The position numbers were made by a program, and so were the translations under genes. Shown here one piece after another: positions 34,984 to 47,400 of a stretch of DNA of 64,000 nucleotides. The DNA lies in contig NC_087072.1 of assembly GCF_026151205.1 (NCBI RefSeq), positions 12,498,169 through 12,562,168 of the forward strand, given 5' to 3'. The notes below the pieces were generated by a model that was given only the letters and a program-made list of their open reading frames with translations, was not told the origin of the DNA and did no database searches. How positions within the stretch are numbered: position 1 is the stretch's first letter; each line of letters begins with the position of its first letter. The DNA is from Bolinopsis microptera (lineage: Eukaryota; Ctenophora; Tentaculata; Lobata; Bolinopsidae).

Positions 34984-37900
34984 TCAGCTAGTAGTAGTAA
35001 AGTCCGGATCACCAAATTTCCCCGACCAAGTGTTTTTATACTCATGTTTATGATTAGGATTTAATAATTTAAATTGTTTAATATTTTCTACGTGCTCTGC
35101 ACATGGGTACTGGAAGAGCAAACAATCGTCCTCGTATAAGTTGAGCAGGCCGTCCAACTGTTCCGTTGACAGGGTGGAGTAGTAGCTGTAGAACATCGTC
35201 ATATTCAGGGCAGGGGTCTGGTTTGTCATCCATCTCTCACTGTTCGTCTGTAGAGATTATTGGGTACATTTTCTCATAATAATTATTACATGAGAAATGG
35301 CCTAAGCCTGAAATCTATCCGTTTAATTTCTTTTGTTTACTTACGACGAGTCTTAGGTTGCCGGTTAGGTTGAACATATTTTTCAGATCACAGTCAAATC
35401 TTTCTACTTTTAGCAGAAAATCGTACCTGAAATGTTTAATTGTATCAACACTGCTACTTGCTATCGAAAGAAAACCATCATTGTTGTTAGCGATCACATA
35501 GTTTTTTTATGGTATATTCTCCAAAAGTTACATATCTTTTCAAATTATGTTGCTTACTGAGTTGAACCACATGGACCACATCTCTGACTAGCTGGTATGA
35601 CGTGATTGTCCCTCCAACCGGCAATTATTGCGTCCGCAATTTCCTTAAATGTGGGATATGGTGGATATAAATATGGGTTGTGTTCTTCTGGTTCTCCTGA
35701 TTTTTGCCCTCTGTCATTGATGCTGCATAGTTAATTGCTGCCCAAGAAGCCGTCTTCTTATCAAAATTGATAATCCATTTTATCGGCCGATGATTCATCA
35801 GGAAGTTTGTGTAAGCTTGTTCTCTAATGAGGTTCACGCTGCTCAACATCTCTACTTTGTTTCTGTAAAGGAGAGTAGTCTTCTGAATGGATCTCGAACC
35901 ACCAAAAATCGTTTCTCGTCTTTGGGCGGAGGATCCTTAAGAGAAATCAATGTTATTAAAAAGATTGCAAAGTATTTACCTTATCGGACCTTATTTGGAC
36001 GGACATTAATTGAACGCTGGAGGCCCTAACGTTCATCTTAATGTCCGTTCAAATAAAGTTTGTTCATTTAAGGTCCGTCCAATTTAAAGTCAGTTGAATT
36101 TTTTTTCAAAATTTTTCCACTTCGAACTTTTTGTCCAGAATATGACAAATTTGAGAACTTTATTGTGCCGTAAGTTAACGACGGAAAGGTTCTGATCCTT
36201 CGTCTGCTGGAGGCACAGAAAACTCTACTACTATGATGTTTTCAAGGGTCACTTGGGGGCCATCTACTTAGGACGTCCGCCAAAATCGCATATTTTCATA
36301 GTTCATACCACCACCCCTTCCCCCTGTCCGGATGTGCCCGAATTTTCAAAACTACCCCCCTCCCGCGGACGTCTGGATTTCCAGCTACTTTTAGTTTTAA
36401 GAGTACAAATAAAACCAACTCAAATTAATTGTTATTAAAATTCAAAGAGTTGAAATAGAATTGAAAGAGTTGAAATGGGACTTTTTCGTTAATTCTGCCA
36501 AAATTTCCGGACGTCCGGATTTTCAGAAACCCCCCCCCCCCCCCCCACCCCTCCACCTGTCCGGATTTGTCCGAAATTCCAAAACCACCCCTCTCCCTAT
36601 TTGCCGGACATCCTAAGTAGAGTAGATGGCCCCTTGGCGGAAGAAGTCAATGAAATTATGACACTCAGCAACATAGTTCCTGAGCTAGTCCCCGCCAACA
36701 TGACAAACTTGTTCCACATTCCAGCCTCTAAATATTACGGTAAATCGTGTTGCCAAGGACATTGTCCGACGTTGTTATAGTTCATATTAGTATTACTCAG
36801 GGGAGGTAATTGAACAGTGCTAGGAAAGATCTACGTGATGTTGAGGTTAATTAAAGTTGTCTAAGATAAAACCACTCCACGCCGAACGGCTTGTAAAAGT
36901 TAACACTGAAATGCAGGACTGGGGTAGTTTGATGAAAAGAAGGTTTCTTAAAGCTAGAAATCAATAATGCTTTAAAGCAATAAGCATTAAGCATGGACTA
37001 TTTCATGCACGATTAAAACCCATGGCCATTTGATGAAGATGATATGTGATATTAGATCATGTACACATATTTTAAAATTTTTACTGCTTAACGACTGCTT
37101 TTCTTACTTACTGTTAAAAACTAACCCTTTCTTTAAAGTCCTCTAGTTCTCTGAAGCCCCCTGTGAAATTCTCCGGTTTTTTGCTTATTTTCACATTCTT
37201 TTTAATATAGCTATCCTGACATGCTTCCTCATCAAAATAGTCCCTGCAGAAATGTGCAAACACGTTTGAGGACGCTGCTTTGTACACTGGACACCATCCC
37301 AACAAAGATTTGCTGAAAAATTGAAAATCGAAATCGAAAATGGAAAACTAAATTGAGTTTATAAGACAATCTCAAACAGAAACCCAAAATCGATCATGTT
37401 TTGAAACTTTGGTCAGGTGACAGGCTAGTAAAACATGAATTCGATTGTTTAGGGCTCGGGTTAGGGTTAGGGTTGTGGTAAGGGTTATGGATAGCTTTGG
37501 GGTTATGGTTAGGGTTAGGGTTGGGATTAGGGTTTATGTAAAACCGTTTTATACGGCTTCAAAACCACAAAAACCAAAGTCACGTGAAATTTTTGGGCGA
37601 GCGAATTAGTAAAAGCCCAACTTTCCCTACTATATATAATATATTCAATATCTCTGTTGTAAATGTAATCAGTAGTCAATGACTAGACAGGGTTATTGAA
37701 AATTACAAAGAATAAAATGGCGTCTGGACTTGGGACCAGCTCATAGTATATTTTATTAATGCCCTCTGAAAACCATTCTGCTAGCTCAATAAATGTAATA
37801 GATTTGTAGTGTTGTAATTAGTTTAAAACAAGGTCAAGAGAAGTAAGTAATAATTAGATTTTCTTACGGAAAGTAAAAAATCTCAAAGATCTCAGAAAGT

Positions 37901-38013
37901 TTAGATCTGACAGTGATAGTGTTGTTACATTGTGACTGTATCCATTCCAACTTTCGTTCGTTTTCTTCCGCAAACTCTCTGAACAAAATTTTGGTGTGAT
38001 ATTTAGATCCCAT
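34984..38013 (-). CDS. Carbohydrate sulfotransferase-like protein, six exons
   Basis: Minus-strand exons 38013-37868, 37312-37126, 35935-35856, 35722-35558, 35426-35345 and 35247-34984 have GT-AG ends and phases that match at every junction. They total 924 nt (307 residues plus TGA/TAA-type stop). The 5' PAPS-binding motif is GWCPVYKAASSNV and the 3' motif is FLVVRDPFRRLLSF. Also typical of the HNK-1ST/CHST8-14 class are PTFKEIADAII, the SQRCGPC cysteines, YDFLLKVERFDCDL and YYSTLS...LYEDDCLLFQYP. These enzymes transfer sulfate from PAPS to glycans in the Golgi. No signal anchor is encoded after the chosen ATG. Upstream there is an in-frame stop and then the fold-back element at 38031, so the membrane-anchor exon may lie beyond it or be lost. 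Confidence 0.8.
36250..36637. mobile_element. ~390-bp MITE in a sulfotransferase intron
   Basis: The ends GGGGCCATCTACTTAGGAC and (reverse complement of right) GGGGCCATCTACTCTACTTA are inverted repeats. TTG flanks both sides, giving a possible 3-bp duplication. The subterminal parts are rich in GTCCGGA and C runs. A smaller inverted repeat (GGACCTTATTTGGACGGAC) lies at about 35990-36085. Confidence 0.65.
37447..37540. repeat. Degenerate telomere-like GGGTTA repeat
   Basis: About 12 diverged GGGTTAGGGTT-type units lie in the first intron of the sulfotransferase gene. A perfect tract occurs 2 kb away in the fold-back loop. Confidence 0.7.
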
Positions 38014-38030
38014 TCCCAAGCGTTGTTATT

Positions 38031-40981
38031 ATAGTACAGACAGATCCGTCTGAAAAAATCGATCTGCTGACACACGAAGCTTTCAGAGGATTTTTGACGT
38101 TTTTGAGTCCCATTAGGTGCCCTCTATGGCTGACCAACTTTTCCAAACTTTTCCACGTGTCTTAAGGCCACTTTTTGCCACTTTACCACTTTTTACCACC
38201 TTTCTTGTTTGTCGAATATCTTTAGTTGTGAACATCGTAAAAGGTTGCGAATCAATCGAGTGTGTTCATATTATCAGGAAGAAAAACTTTTGTTGAAACA
38301 ATTTTTACGTCAGATAATAAGTTAATTGGATAATTATCAATTAACTAATTAGCAAAATTCTTAAAATTTTTTATTGGCTAAAAATGATCGGAATAGCTTA
38401 AAACACGGAGAAAAGTAGTTTTTAGAAAAAATTTGAAAATGTTTCACTTACATTTTTTTTCGAGACTTCGAAAAATTTCGAAAATTCAAAATATTTTTTT
38501 CCGCCAAAAGTGATCAAATTGCATGAAAAGCGGAGAAAAATGATTTTCAAAAAAAACTTAGTCAATTTTTCGTTTCAAGAATACTTAAATCACCAATATT
38601 TGTAGTTGGAGTTCAGTAAATCTCGGCAGATTTTAGTAATAATCAGGAATTACTAACTCTAAGTGGAAAGGTCTGAAACTGAAAAACGTTAAGTTTAACC
38701 ATACGATCGCGATATAAGAGTTTCATAACTAATTACAATACAGCCTTATCGATTTTCACAGAAACTGCACCAATGGCACAATCAAGATCGAAACGATAGC
38801 CTGCTGTACTGTCATTTTATTGATTTCAATGATGAATCAGTGGGGTTAAGATAATCAATAAATAAGACATCTCTGTACCGTCAATAATTGTGCTAATCTA
38901 AACCGGCTTACCTGTATTACCAGACCTCTTCTTTTCCTCAACAATCAAACCGAGTTGTTCATATCGCATTTGGTGGGCGATGTAAGTAGTAATACATATC
39001 GAGCTATATTCAATCACAATACGACACAGTACGTGTATATTATATGGCTCTGAATGAGGTTTATGAAACGCTTTATACCGTGAGAAACTCGGTATAGAGA
39101 GGTTTTACAGTTTATCGCGAGAATGTCTACTTGGTCTCATGGCTCATTTACAGTTCGAAGAAGGGCAAGAACAGATCAGGGAAACTGAGGAACAGCCAGG
39201 TCCAGGAAGCAAGTGTAAATACACCTTCCAACATCTACTGTGACTGTTTTGTATTGTACTGCATACCGCTTCATTTGCGGGATACCTCAAATCACCCTCA
39301 TATGTCAGGGTCGGCTAAAAGTAAAATCAACAAGGGTAACATACGGGAAAGGGTAAGATTTAGATACGAGTACAGTGTCGGGCAAGGGGTAGTAAAGAAC
39401 CAGTAATAATTAATTCAGTGAAATGTTCCACGAGAGTCAGGATATTTTGGAAATTGCTAATAGAGACAGATCCTGATCAGGAAGGATTGTTAATGTTATT
39501 GAGGATGTTGATTTGAAATCCGGACGTCGTGAAGTAAAAATACAGGTTCTTCCCGCAGGATATTCGGGGCCCATGATGATCAGCTCGGGATTAATGTGGG
39601 ACAGATCGAAGACTAACAACTGAACCCAATTGAACCTAGTTCCCACTAACCAATCAGCTTAATTGGTTAGGGTTAGGGTTAGGGTTAGGGTTAGGGTTAG
39701 GGTTAGGGTTAGGGTTAGGGTTAGGGTTAGGGTTAAATGTCTAAATTGGGTTCAGTTGTCCGGTAGCCCGCTCTTGCGAGTTGACATTCTAAGCTTTCTG
39801 GTCTTTTCTTGCCTTCTTTGAGCTGTCAAAGAGCCATGAGACCAAGTAGACGTTTTCGTGATAAACTGTAAAACCTCTCCGTATCGGGCCTCTCACGGGA
39901 GAAACGAGAAGTGTACGGTATAGAACGTTTCATATACCTCATTAAGGGCCATAATATAATATACATGTGTTGCATTGTGTCGTATTGTGATTGAATATAG
40001 CTCGATATGTATTACTACTTACATCACCCACCAAATGCGATATGAACAACTCGGTTTGATTGTTGAGGAAAAGAAGAGGTCTGGTAATCCAGGTAGGCCG
40101 GTTTAGATTAGCACAATTGACGGTACAGAGAAGTTTTATTTATTACAAAATATGTGATTATCTTAACCCCACTGATTCATCATTGAAATCAATAAAATGA
40201 CAGTACAGCAGGCTATCGTTTCGATCTTGACTGTGCCATTGGTGCAGTTTCTGTGAAAATCGATAAGGCTGTATTGTAATTAGTTATGAAACTCTTATAT
40301 CGCGATCGTATGGTTAAACTTAACGTTTTTCAGTTTCAGACCTTTCCACTTAGAGTTAGTAATTCCTGATTATTACTAAAATCTGCCGAGATTTACTGAA
40401 CTCCAACTACAAATATTGGTGATTTAAGTATTCTTGAAACGAAAAATTGACTAAGTTTTTTTGAAAATCATTTTTCTCCGCTTTTCATGCAATTTGATCA
40501 CTTTTGGCGGAAAAAAATATTTTGAATTTTCGAAATTTTTCGAAGTCTCGAAAAAATAATGTAAGTGAAAAATTTTCAAATTTTTTCTAAAAACTACTTT
40601 TCTCCGTGTTTTAAGCTATTTCGATCATTTTTAGCCAATAAAAATTTTTTAGAATTTTGCTAATTAGTTAATTGATAATTATCCAATTAACTTATTATCT
40701 GACGTAAAAATTGTTTCAACAAAAGTTTTTCTTCCTGATAATATGAACACACTCGATTGATTCGCAACCTTTTACGATGTTCACAACTAAAGATATTCGA
40801 CAAACAAGAAAGGTGGTAAAAAGTGGTAAAGTGGCAAAAAGTGGCCTTAAGACACGTGGAAAAGTTTGGAAAAGTTGGTCAGCCATAAAGGGCACCTAAT
40901 GGGACTCAAAAACGTCAAAAATCCTCTGAAAGCTTCGTGTGTCAGCAGATCGATTTTTTCAGACGGATCTGTCTGTACTAT
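38031..40981. mobile_element. 2.95-kb fold-back element with long inverted arms
   Basis: The left arm (38031-39146) and right arm (39830-40981) are inverted copies over about 1.1 kb, beginning ATAGTACAGACAGATCCGTC. The loop (39147-39829) has short ORFs of no recognised family, a weaker continuation of the inverted repeat, and a telomeric tract enclosed by its own hairpin (CAACTGAACCCAATT / AATTGGGTTCAGTTG). The flanking duplication is unclear (possibly TTA). It sits immediately upstream of the sulfotransferase ATG. Confidence 0.85.
39667..39732 (+). repeat. Interstitial telomeric tract, 11 perfect TTAGGG units
   Basis: Eleven consecutive TTAGGG hexamers without a mismatch lie in the loop of the fold-back element. 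This is the animal-type telomere repeat. With about 24 kb of ordinary sequence on the downstream side, it is not a chromosome end. Confidence 0.95.
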
Positions 40982-41101
40982 TAACAAATGATTTATGGTT
41001 GTGATATTAAAATATAATCTTTTTTATATCTGAGATGAATGATGATTTCAATTTTATATTGAAACAGAGCTGCTAGAAACCTATATGAAGGTCAAAATAT
41101 C

Positions 41102-41300
41102 TCACTCTGTGTTAGGACACAATTGGTCAGTTTGAATATTCTCCTCAGTTTGGGGTAGCTGTAGAGATGCAAGAGAAGTTTCAAGCTTTTGGTCACTTGG
41201 ATTTTGTTTGGTACCAGGCAATGTTTGAGTAGAGGCTATTTTGGAAGAAGGGTCAGGGTCCTCATTCCTTTCTTGTATAACAGCGACGTTCTTTACCTGG
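41102..41300 (-). CDS. Possible C-terminal coding fragment, unrecognised
   Basis: The minus strand is open for about 65 codons of polar, Gln/Pro/Ser/Thr-rich sequence (VKNVAVIQERNEDPDPSSKI...) ending at 41102. It begins exactly where a partial copy of the short retroposon stops (CCCCAGGTAAAG), so the upstream reading is repeat-derived. No family is recognised; it may be a terminal exon or chance. Confidence 0.25.
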
Positions 41301-41455
41301 GGACCCCAGGCTATAATGTTCATAAACATAGAGTATAAATCAAGAGGCTTGCATATAATGAACATATTGACATGGGTGCAGAGTTGATTCACGATGTCAA
41401 TCCTTCGCAGCTCGGTGAGGCAGTGGTGCATCTCGCCGATCTACCGAAGGATTGA
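41297..41455. repeat. Partial 76-bp-family retroposon, old repeat and a TIR terminus
   Basis: 41297-41335 matches the retroposon head (ACCTGGGGACCCCAGGCTAT). 41336-41370 is an inverted copy of part of the 11.7-kb repeat. 41393-41455 is the GATGTCAATCCTTCGCAGCTCGG terminus seen at 6.6 and 9.8-10.8 kb. Confidence 0.6.
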
Positions 41456-44400
41456 TGCATAACAACAAGACACGCGCTAAAGACGCGCATTTTCTGAGTG
41501 ATGTTAACGATAGCTTTAAATTCACTGATGTCATTATTATTCAGCGTGACCGGTAATAGTTTAAAAATCAGAAGGAGAAAACACATGTATAAATTACTAA
41601 AAAAGGAGTATTACTTTACAGGATTGAATTTAAATATAGTCATAATAGATAAGAGAGGAATTTGTTTCCCTTTGAATCAATCGAACTAGATGAATTGTTG
41701 TAAATACTGAGATCAAACTATCAATCTACAGGCTATCGTCAAACATGTTGAAAGGCGTCATCTTCAGTGACATAATAGATAAGAGTTTATTAACTATCAT
41801 GCCAACTTTAGAGACGGTAACCACATTAAACTAAAGTTTTCCCAATCAAAATAAAGGGTTTATGCAAAATAAAAGGTTTTCAAGCTGGAAAAATTAATTT
41901 TGGGCCGGTTATTAACTTTTCAATTTGATTTTTGGGGAAGCATTACCCCAAATAAAATTGCGGGAAATACCAAGGCCCAAAAAGGGCAAAAAGGGAAAAA
42001 AACAAATAAAATAAACTAAAAAAAAAAAATTAAATTAATGACTAAGATTTAATCAAAAGACTTTAAAAATTTTCCTAAAATTTTCTTAAAAATTTTTGAA
42101 TTTAATAAAATTTTATGATAGGGAATGTTAAAAAAAGGGAAAATAATTTGGAAGGAAAACTTTTTTGGGGGTTGCAAAAATTTTAAAGATTTTTTTTTTG
42201 AGTAACCAAGCAACTTAACTTTACCAAAAAAAAATTTTCCCCAATAAATTTTTGGGGTTTAAAAAAAAATTTATAAAAAACCACCCTTTGAAAACCCCAA
42301 TTTAAAAACAATCAGGATTATTTTTTGGCAGTTTTAAAAAAAAAACCGTGTTTGAAAAATTAAAAGGGGAAAATTTTAAAATGAAAAATTTCCATTTCCA
42401 AAAATTTTAAATTGATTTGTTCTTTAGGGGCCTTATTTAACCCCAAAAAAAAACATTTTCTTAATATTTTAAAACGGGAAAATTGATTTTAAATAAAATA
42501 GTGCCGACGAAGTTTTTTTTGGGGAAAATTTTTGATCACCAGTTAACCATGTTTCAAATAATTTTCCACTGATTAAATTTTTTGGGCCCCGCTTTCTTTT
42601 ACTGGTTTATGAAACAACCAAAAAAAATAGTAAAAATTTAAATGGGAACATTCCAAAGAAAAATTGTTTTATCCAAATTTACTTTTGAAAACCCCAAAGG
42701 TGGCTCCCAGGGAACGAAAAAAACCCTTTTGAAAAACAAGTGTGTATTAAAAAAAAAGAAGTAGTAAAAAAATTTTTTACCTTGGCATTTTTTTTGTTGT
42801 GGGGTAGCCCCAAAAAAAAAAAAATTATTTTTTTTTTTAAAAAGGGGGTTATTTTGATAAAGGACGGTTTCCCACACCCCCCCGAAAATGAAATGGGTTT
42901 TTTTTAAAAATGTTAATTTTAGTCTAAATTTTTTTTTTTAAATTTTAAATGTGTTTTTTTTTAAAACCCCTTAATTCATAAAATGTATATAAAAAATGCC
43001 CCAAAGGGTTTAATTGTATTTTTAAAAAATTCTTAAAAAATTTTTTTAATTGGCGGGCTAAAAGCACGAGAAAAAAAAAATTTGGGTTTGGGAAACCTTT
43101 CCCCGGGCAGGAAACCTTTTTTTCGTTTTTGCCGGAAATATTTGGGGGGAGTTGTTTTTGGGTTTTTTAAAAAAAAATTTTCTTTTTCCCAAGAAAAAAG
43201 GGTAAAAATTAAAAATTTTTTTTTTAAAAAATTTTTGTAAAATTGAACATTGGAAAAAAAATTTTTAAATTTAATAGGGTGTACATTATTTTTTCCACTT
43301 ATATTAAAATTTTTGTGACAAAACAGGCCCCCCTTTTTTTTGGGAAAAATAAAACTTTTAAAAAAATTAAAAAAAAGGCTTTCCAATTCACCTTTAATTT
43401 TTGGTGGGGAAGAAACAAAAGGAAAACCCAAACGAAACCGGTTTTTTAAAAATTTTTAAGTAAAAATACCCCGGGATTTTTTTTTCGGGATTTTAAAATG
43501 CCCAAGGGAAAAATCCCAAAAAATCAAAACCCCCCCAAACTAAACCCAAACATCCCCCGAAAAACCCTTTTTCCCCAAAACCCCCCCCAAACCCCCCCAA
43601 CCAGCATCCCCCCCCCAAAAACCCCCAGGCCCATTCCCCCCGTTTAAAGCCCCCCATAACCCTTTCTTTAGTAAGGGAATAAAAATTCATTTTATGGGGA
43701 AAATCCAAAAACCATTTATTTTAGTTTAAAAAAACCCCAACCCAATTAAAATACAAAATGGGGAAATCACCTCCTCCCGAAAAGAACCCCCCCTTTAAAC
43801 AAATCCCACCCCCCAAACCCAAAACCCAAATTTTTAACAGAAACCATTTAAAATTTCAAATTTCCACGTCAGATAACCCCGGGGTCCCTCAATGTCTTTA
43901 ATTTTTTTCCCCTTTTTTCAAATTTTACAAAGTCCGGGTAATAATTTTTTTTTTTTAAAAAAGAAAAATTTCAACATTTTAAAAGGGGGGTTTAAAAGCA
44001 CTCCCGGTTTTGAAAGTTTTTTATTAAATACATTAAAATTTTGGGTCGCAGGAAAAAAAAATTTTAAATTTTTTAATTTTTTTTTAAAAATTATTTAAAC
44101 CAAAAAATTTAGAACCATAAAAAATAAACCCCCATTTTTTTAAGCCAAAATTTTAAATTTAATTAAAATTTTGGGGCTTTTTTTAAAAAATCCGGAAAAA
44201 AAAAAATTTTTTTTAAAAAGAGACCATGGCGAGGAATACCGCGGTATTTCGATTTTGTCCGGTAATTGGGGGGGATTTTTTGGTTTTAGGGGATTTTAAA
44301 AAAAATTTTTTTAATTTTTTAAAATTTAAAAATTTAAAAAATTTTTCCTAAAAATTTAAAAAACATGAAAAAAGGGGGAAATCTAAAAAAACTTCTTTAA

Positions 44401-47400
44401 ATTTGGACTTTTTTGACAAAATTTACAAATTTGAAAGGGGTCACGGCCCGGGCTTTTTTTTTCCGGGCGAAAACGGTTGGGAAAAACCGCTTTAAAACAT
44501 TTTTCCCCCTTTTAAATATAAGTTTTTAAACTAAATTTTAAAGAAAAATAAACACCTGTTTTTAAAATTTTAAGAAAAATACCAATAGATTTTTATTAAA
44601 CTTTAAAAGATTAAAAAAGGACCCTTAAATAGGCCCATATCCCTAAAAAAAAGCCCCCCTTTCCCCAGAACATCCCCCCTTCCCGGAAAAACCCCCATAA
44701 CCATCGGGTTCCCTCCCCTCAAAAACCCGGAGTGGTACCCTATGTGTTTTAAAGCCCACCAGTCCATAAAAGGGAATAAAAAAGTCCAAAAAATATTTTT
44801 TTGGAAAAAAACCCCAAAAACCATGAAACCTTTTCACTAGAAAAGTCTAAAGTCCCCAAAATAAAAAAGGGCTCCCCCCCCCCCCTACAGAACCCCCCCT
44901 TAAAAAAAATTTCACGCCCCCCAAAAAAAACCTTTTTTCACGGCCCCTCTTTAAAGTTTCGTTATCAGGCATGATTTATGCCGGGAAAAGTAAAACCCTT
45001 TTTTTGGCCACATTCTTTTTAAACAATCCCGGAAAGTTTTTTTTTTTTAAAAAAAAAATTTTCCCCAAAATTTTTCGCGAGCCCAACTCCCTTAAAAAAA
45101 AGGGGTTTTTTAAAAATTCAGTAAATTAGAACAATCAAAAAAAAAGTTTTTTAATGTTTTTTGTGAAAAATTACCCCCATATCTAAAAATTTTTTTTTTC
45201 CCCCAATTTTTTTTAATTGCCTAAAATTAAAAATTTTATTAAATAAAGAGATTTGCAAAAAAAATTGGAAAAAAAAAAATTAGCCAGACGGGGAACTGAG
45301 GGGGATCCGGAGCCGATACCGGCGGTTTGGCCCCGAGAAAATTTTGGGAGGGGGTTTTTTGGTTTTAGGATTTTTAAAAAATAAATTAGTTTTTTTAACG
45401 AATTTTTGGGTAAAAAAAAAAATTTCTTTTTAAAAATTTTTATAAAATTTAACAATGGAAAGAGCAACTATATTTCAAAAAAGGGGAAAAAAAATTTGGA
45501 TTCTTTTTTTTAATTAATATTTATATTATATTTTTTAGAGGACAAAAAAAAGGTTTCCGGGAAAAGAAGATTTTTTTAAAAAAAAAAAAAATCAAAAGGG
45601 TAAGGTAGGGGAAATGTAAATATAACCCCGAAAAACCCATGTTAATTTTTTAAATTTTTCCCAATAAGGATTTTTTTACGGGTTTTGGAAGGAAAAAGGA
45701 GCCCCTTAAAAATTTTTAAGGTGGGGCCCCCCAAAAAATGCCCCCATAAACCCCAATTTTTTAAAAAACCCCCCCCTTAAATAAATTTTTAGGGAGGGGA
45801 TAAAAAGGGGGGAAAGTGTTTAAATGTGGGATAACCTAGGGGCCAAAGTGCGATGGGGGAAAAAATTTTTTAAAGGGAAAAAAATTTTTATTTTTTGCCT
45901 TAGGAAAGGGGGCCAAGTTACATTAGAAAATAAAAATGGGGATATTTTTTTTGGGAAAATTTAAAAAGTAAAAATTGCTTTTAGAAATAGATATTTTAAG
46001 AAAAAATAAAAAAATTTAAAAATTGGAAAATAAGGGGAGAATGAAAAAATTTTTAAATATTTTTTTGATTTAATTTTAAAGAAGAAATGTAAAATGGGAA
46101 AAAGGGATTTTTTAGGGGAATTGTTTGGAAAATAAGGGGAAAGGGGTTAAAATTAAAAAAGTGTGTTAAAAAATGGGGAAAATGGGGATTTTTTTTTGGT
46201 TGGTTTGAAGGGAAAAGGGGAAAAAAGGTTTGGGGTAGAAAAATTTTTGGAAATTTTGAAAGAAAAAAATTTAAATTTTTAAAAATTGTAATGTTGGTTT
46301 GAAAAAATTTATTTGAATTTGTTGGGAAATTTAAATGTTTTTGGGGGGTTTTTGTGTTTTTTTTGGGAAATGTTAATGAAATTTAAAATTTTAAAAAAAA
46401 AGGGGAAAAAGGGGGAAAAGTTAAATTTTTAAAAAAAAATTGGTTTTTTTAAAAAAATTTTTTTATTAAATTTTTTTGAGTAAAAAAAGTTTAAAAAAAA
46501 AAAAAATTTTTTTTTTAAAAGGGTTGCTAAATGGTAAAACCTCCTTGGAAATTTTGTTGGGGAATTTTTAAAAAAAATTTAAAATTAAAATTGAAATTTG
46601 GGAATGGGAAAAGGGTTTGGGCAAAAAGGGGTGAAAAAAATTTTTTCCCAAAATTTTTTTTAAAAATTAAATAGAATTTTAAAAAAGAAAAAGGTTTTAA
46701 GTGGTTTTTATTTGGGTTTTTTTTGTTTAATAAAAATTTTTGGTAATTTGAAATTTTTTGGGTATTAAATTAGGTTTTTTATTTATAATTGGGTTTTTGG
46801 AAGAAATGTTTTTTAAGGGGTTTTTTTAAAGGATTTTTTGTATTGAATGAAGGGGCCCCGAAAAAGGGGGGAAGAAGGGTGAAATTTAAAAATTTATGGG
46901 GGTTTTTTTTGTTTGGAATGGTGGGTTTTTGTTTTTAAAAAATTGGAAAAAATATATTGGGGGGGAAACGGAATTTAGTTAAAAGTTTAAAAATAGAAAT
47001 TTTTAGGAAAATTGGGTTGGGGTGTAAGGGTTTGAAGATAATTGGGTTTGGGAGTTGGGTTTTTTAAGGGAAAAGGGGGGAAAAAAATTTTTAAATAAGA
47101 AATTTGAGGGGGGGTGGGTGAAAAAGGAAAGAAAAGTAAGGGGGAAAAAGGGAAAGAAATGAGGATGTAAAGAAAAGAGGGGTGATAAGGAATGGGAAAG
47201 GGGGGAAAAGGGGGTGGGTTTTTTTAAATTGAAAAAAAAAAAGGGGTTTTTTAGAAAAAAAATGAATTTTGGGATAGATATAAAGAAGAAAAAATTTTAA
47301 AAAAAGTCAAAAAGAAAAAAAGGGAAATTTTGTAAAATTTGGAAAGAAAAGGGGGTTTGATTTTTAAAAAAAAGTTTTTTTTGGAAAATTTTAAATTTTA

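Noticed and set aside
35625-35849. ORF on the minus strand read as a sulfotransferase exon in its own frame
   Set aside because: The family motifs (PTFKEIADAII, SQRCGPC) are in a different frame that joins in phase with the neighbouring exons. This frame covers an intron.
39667-39732. A true chromosome end
   Set aside because: Only 11 units, enclosed in a fold-back loop, and ordinary sequence continues on both sides.
42638-45467. Lys/Phe/Gly/Pro-rich ORFs
   Set aside because: Low-complexity translations of homopolymer runs in a stretch of doubtful sequence.
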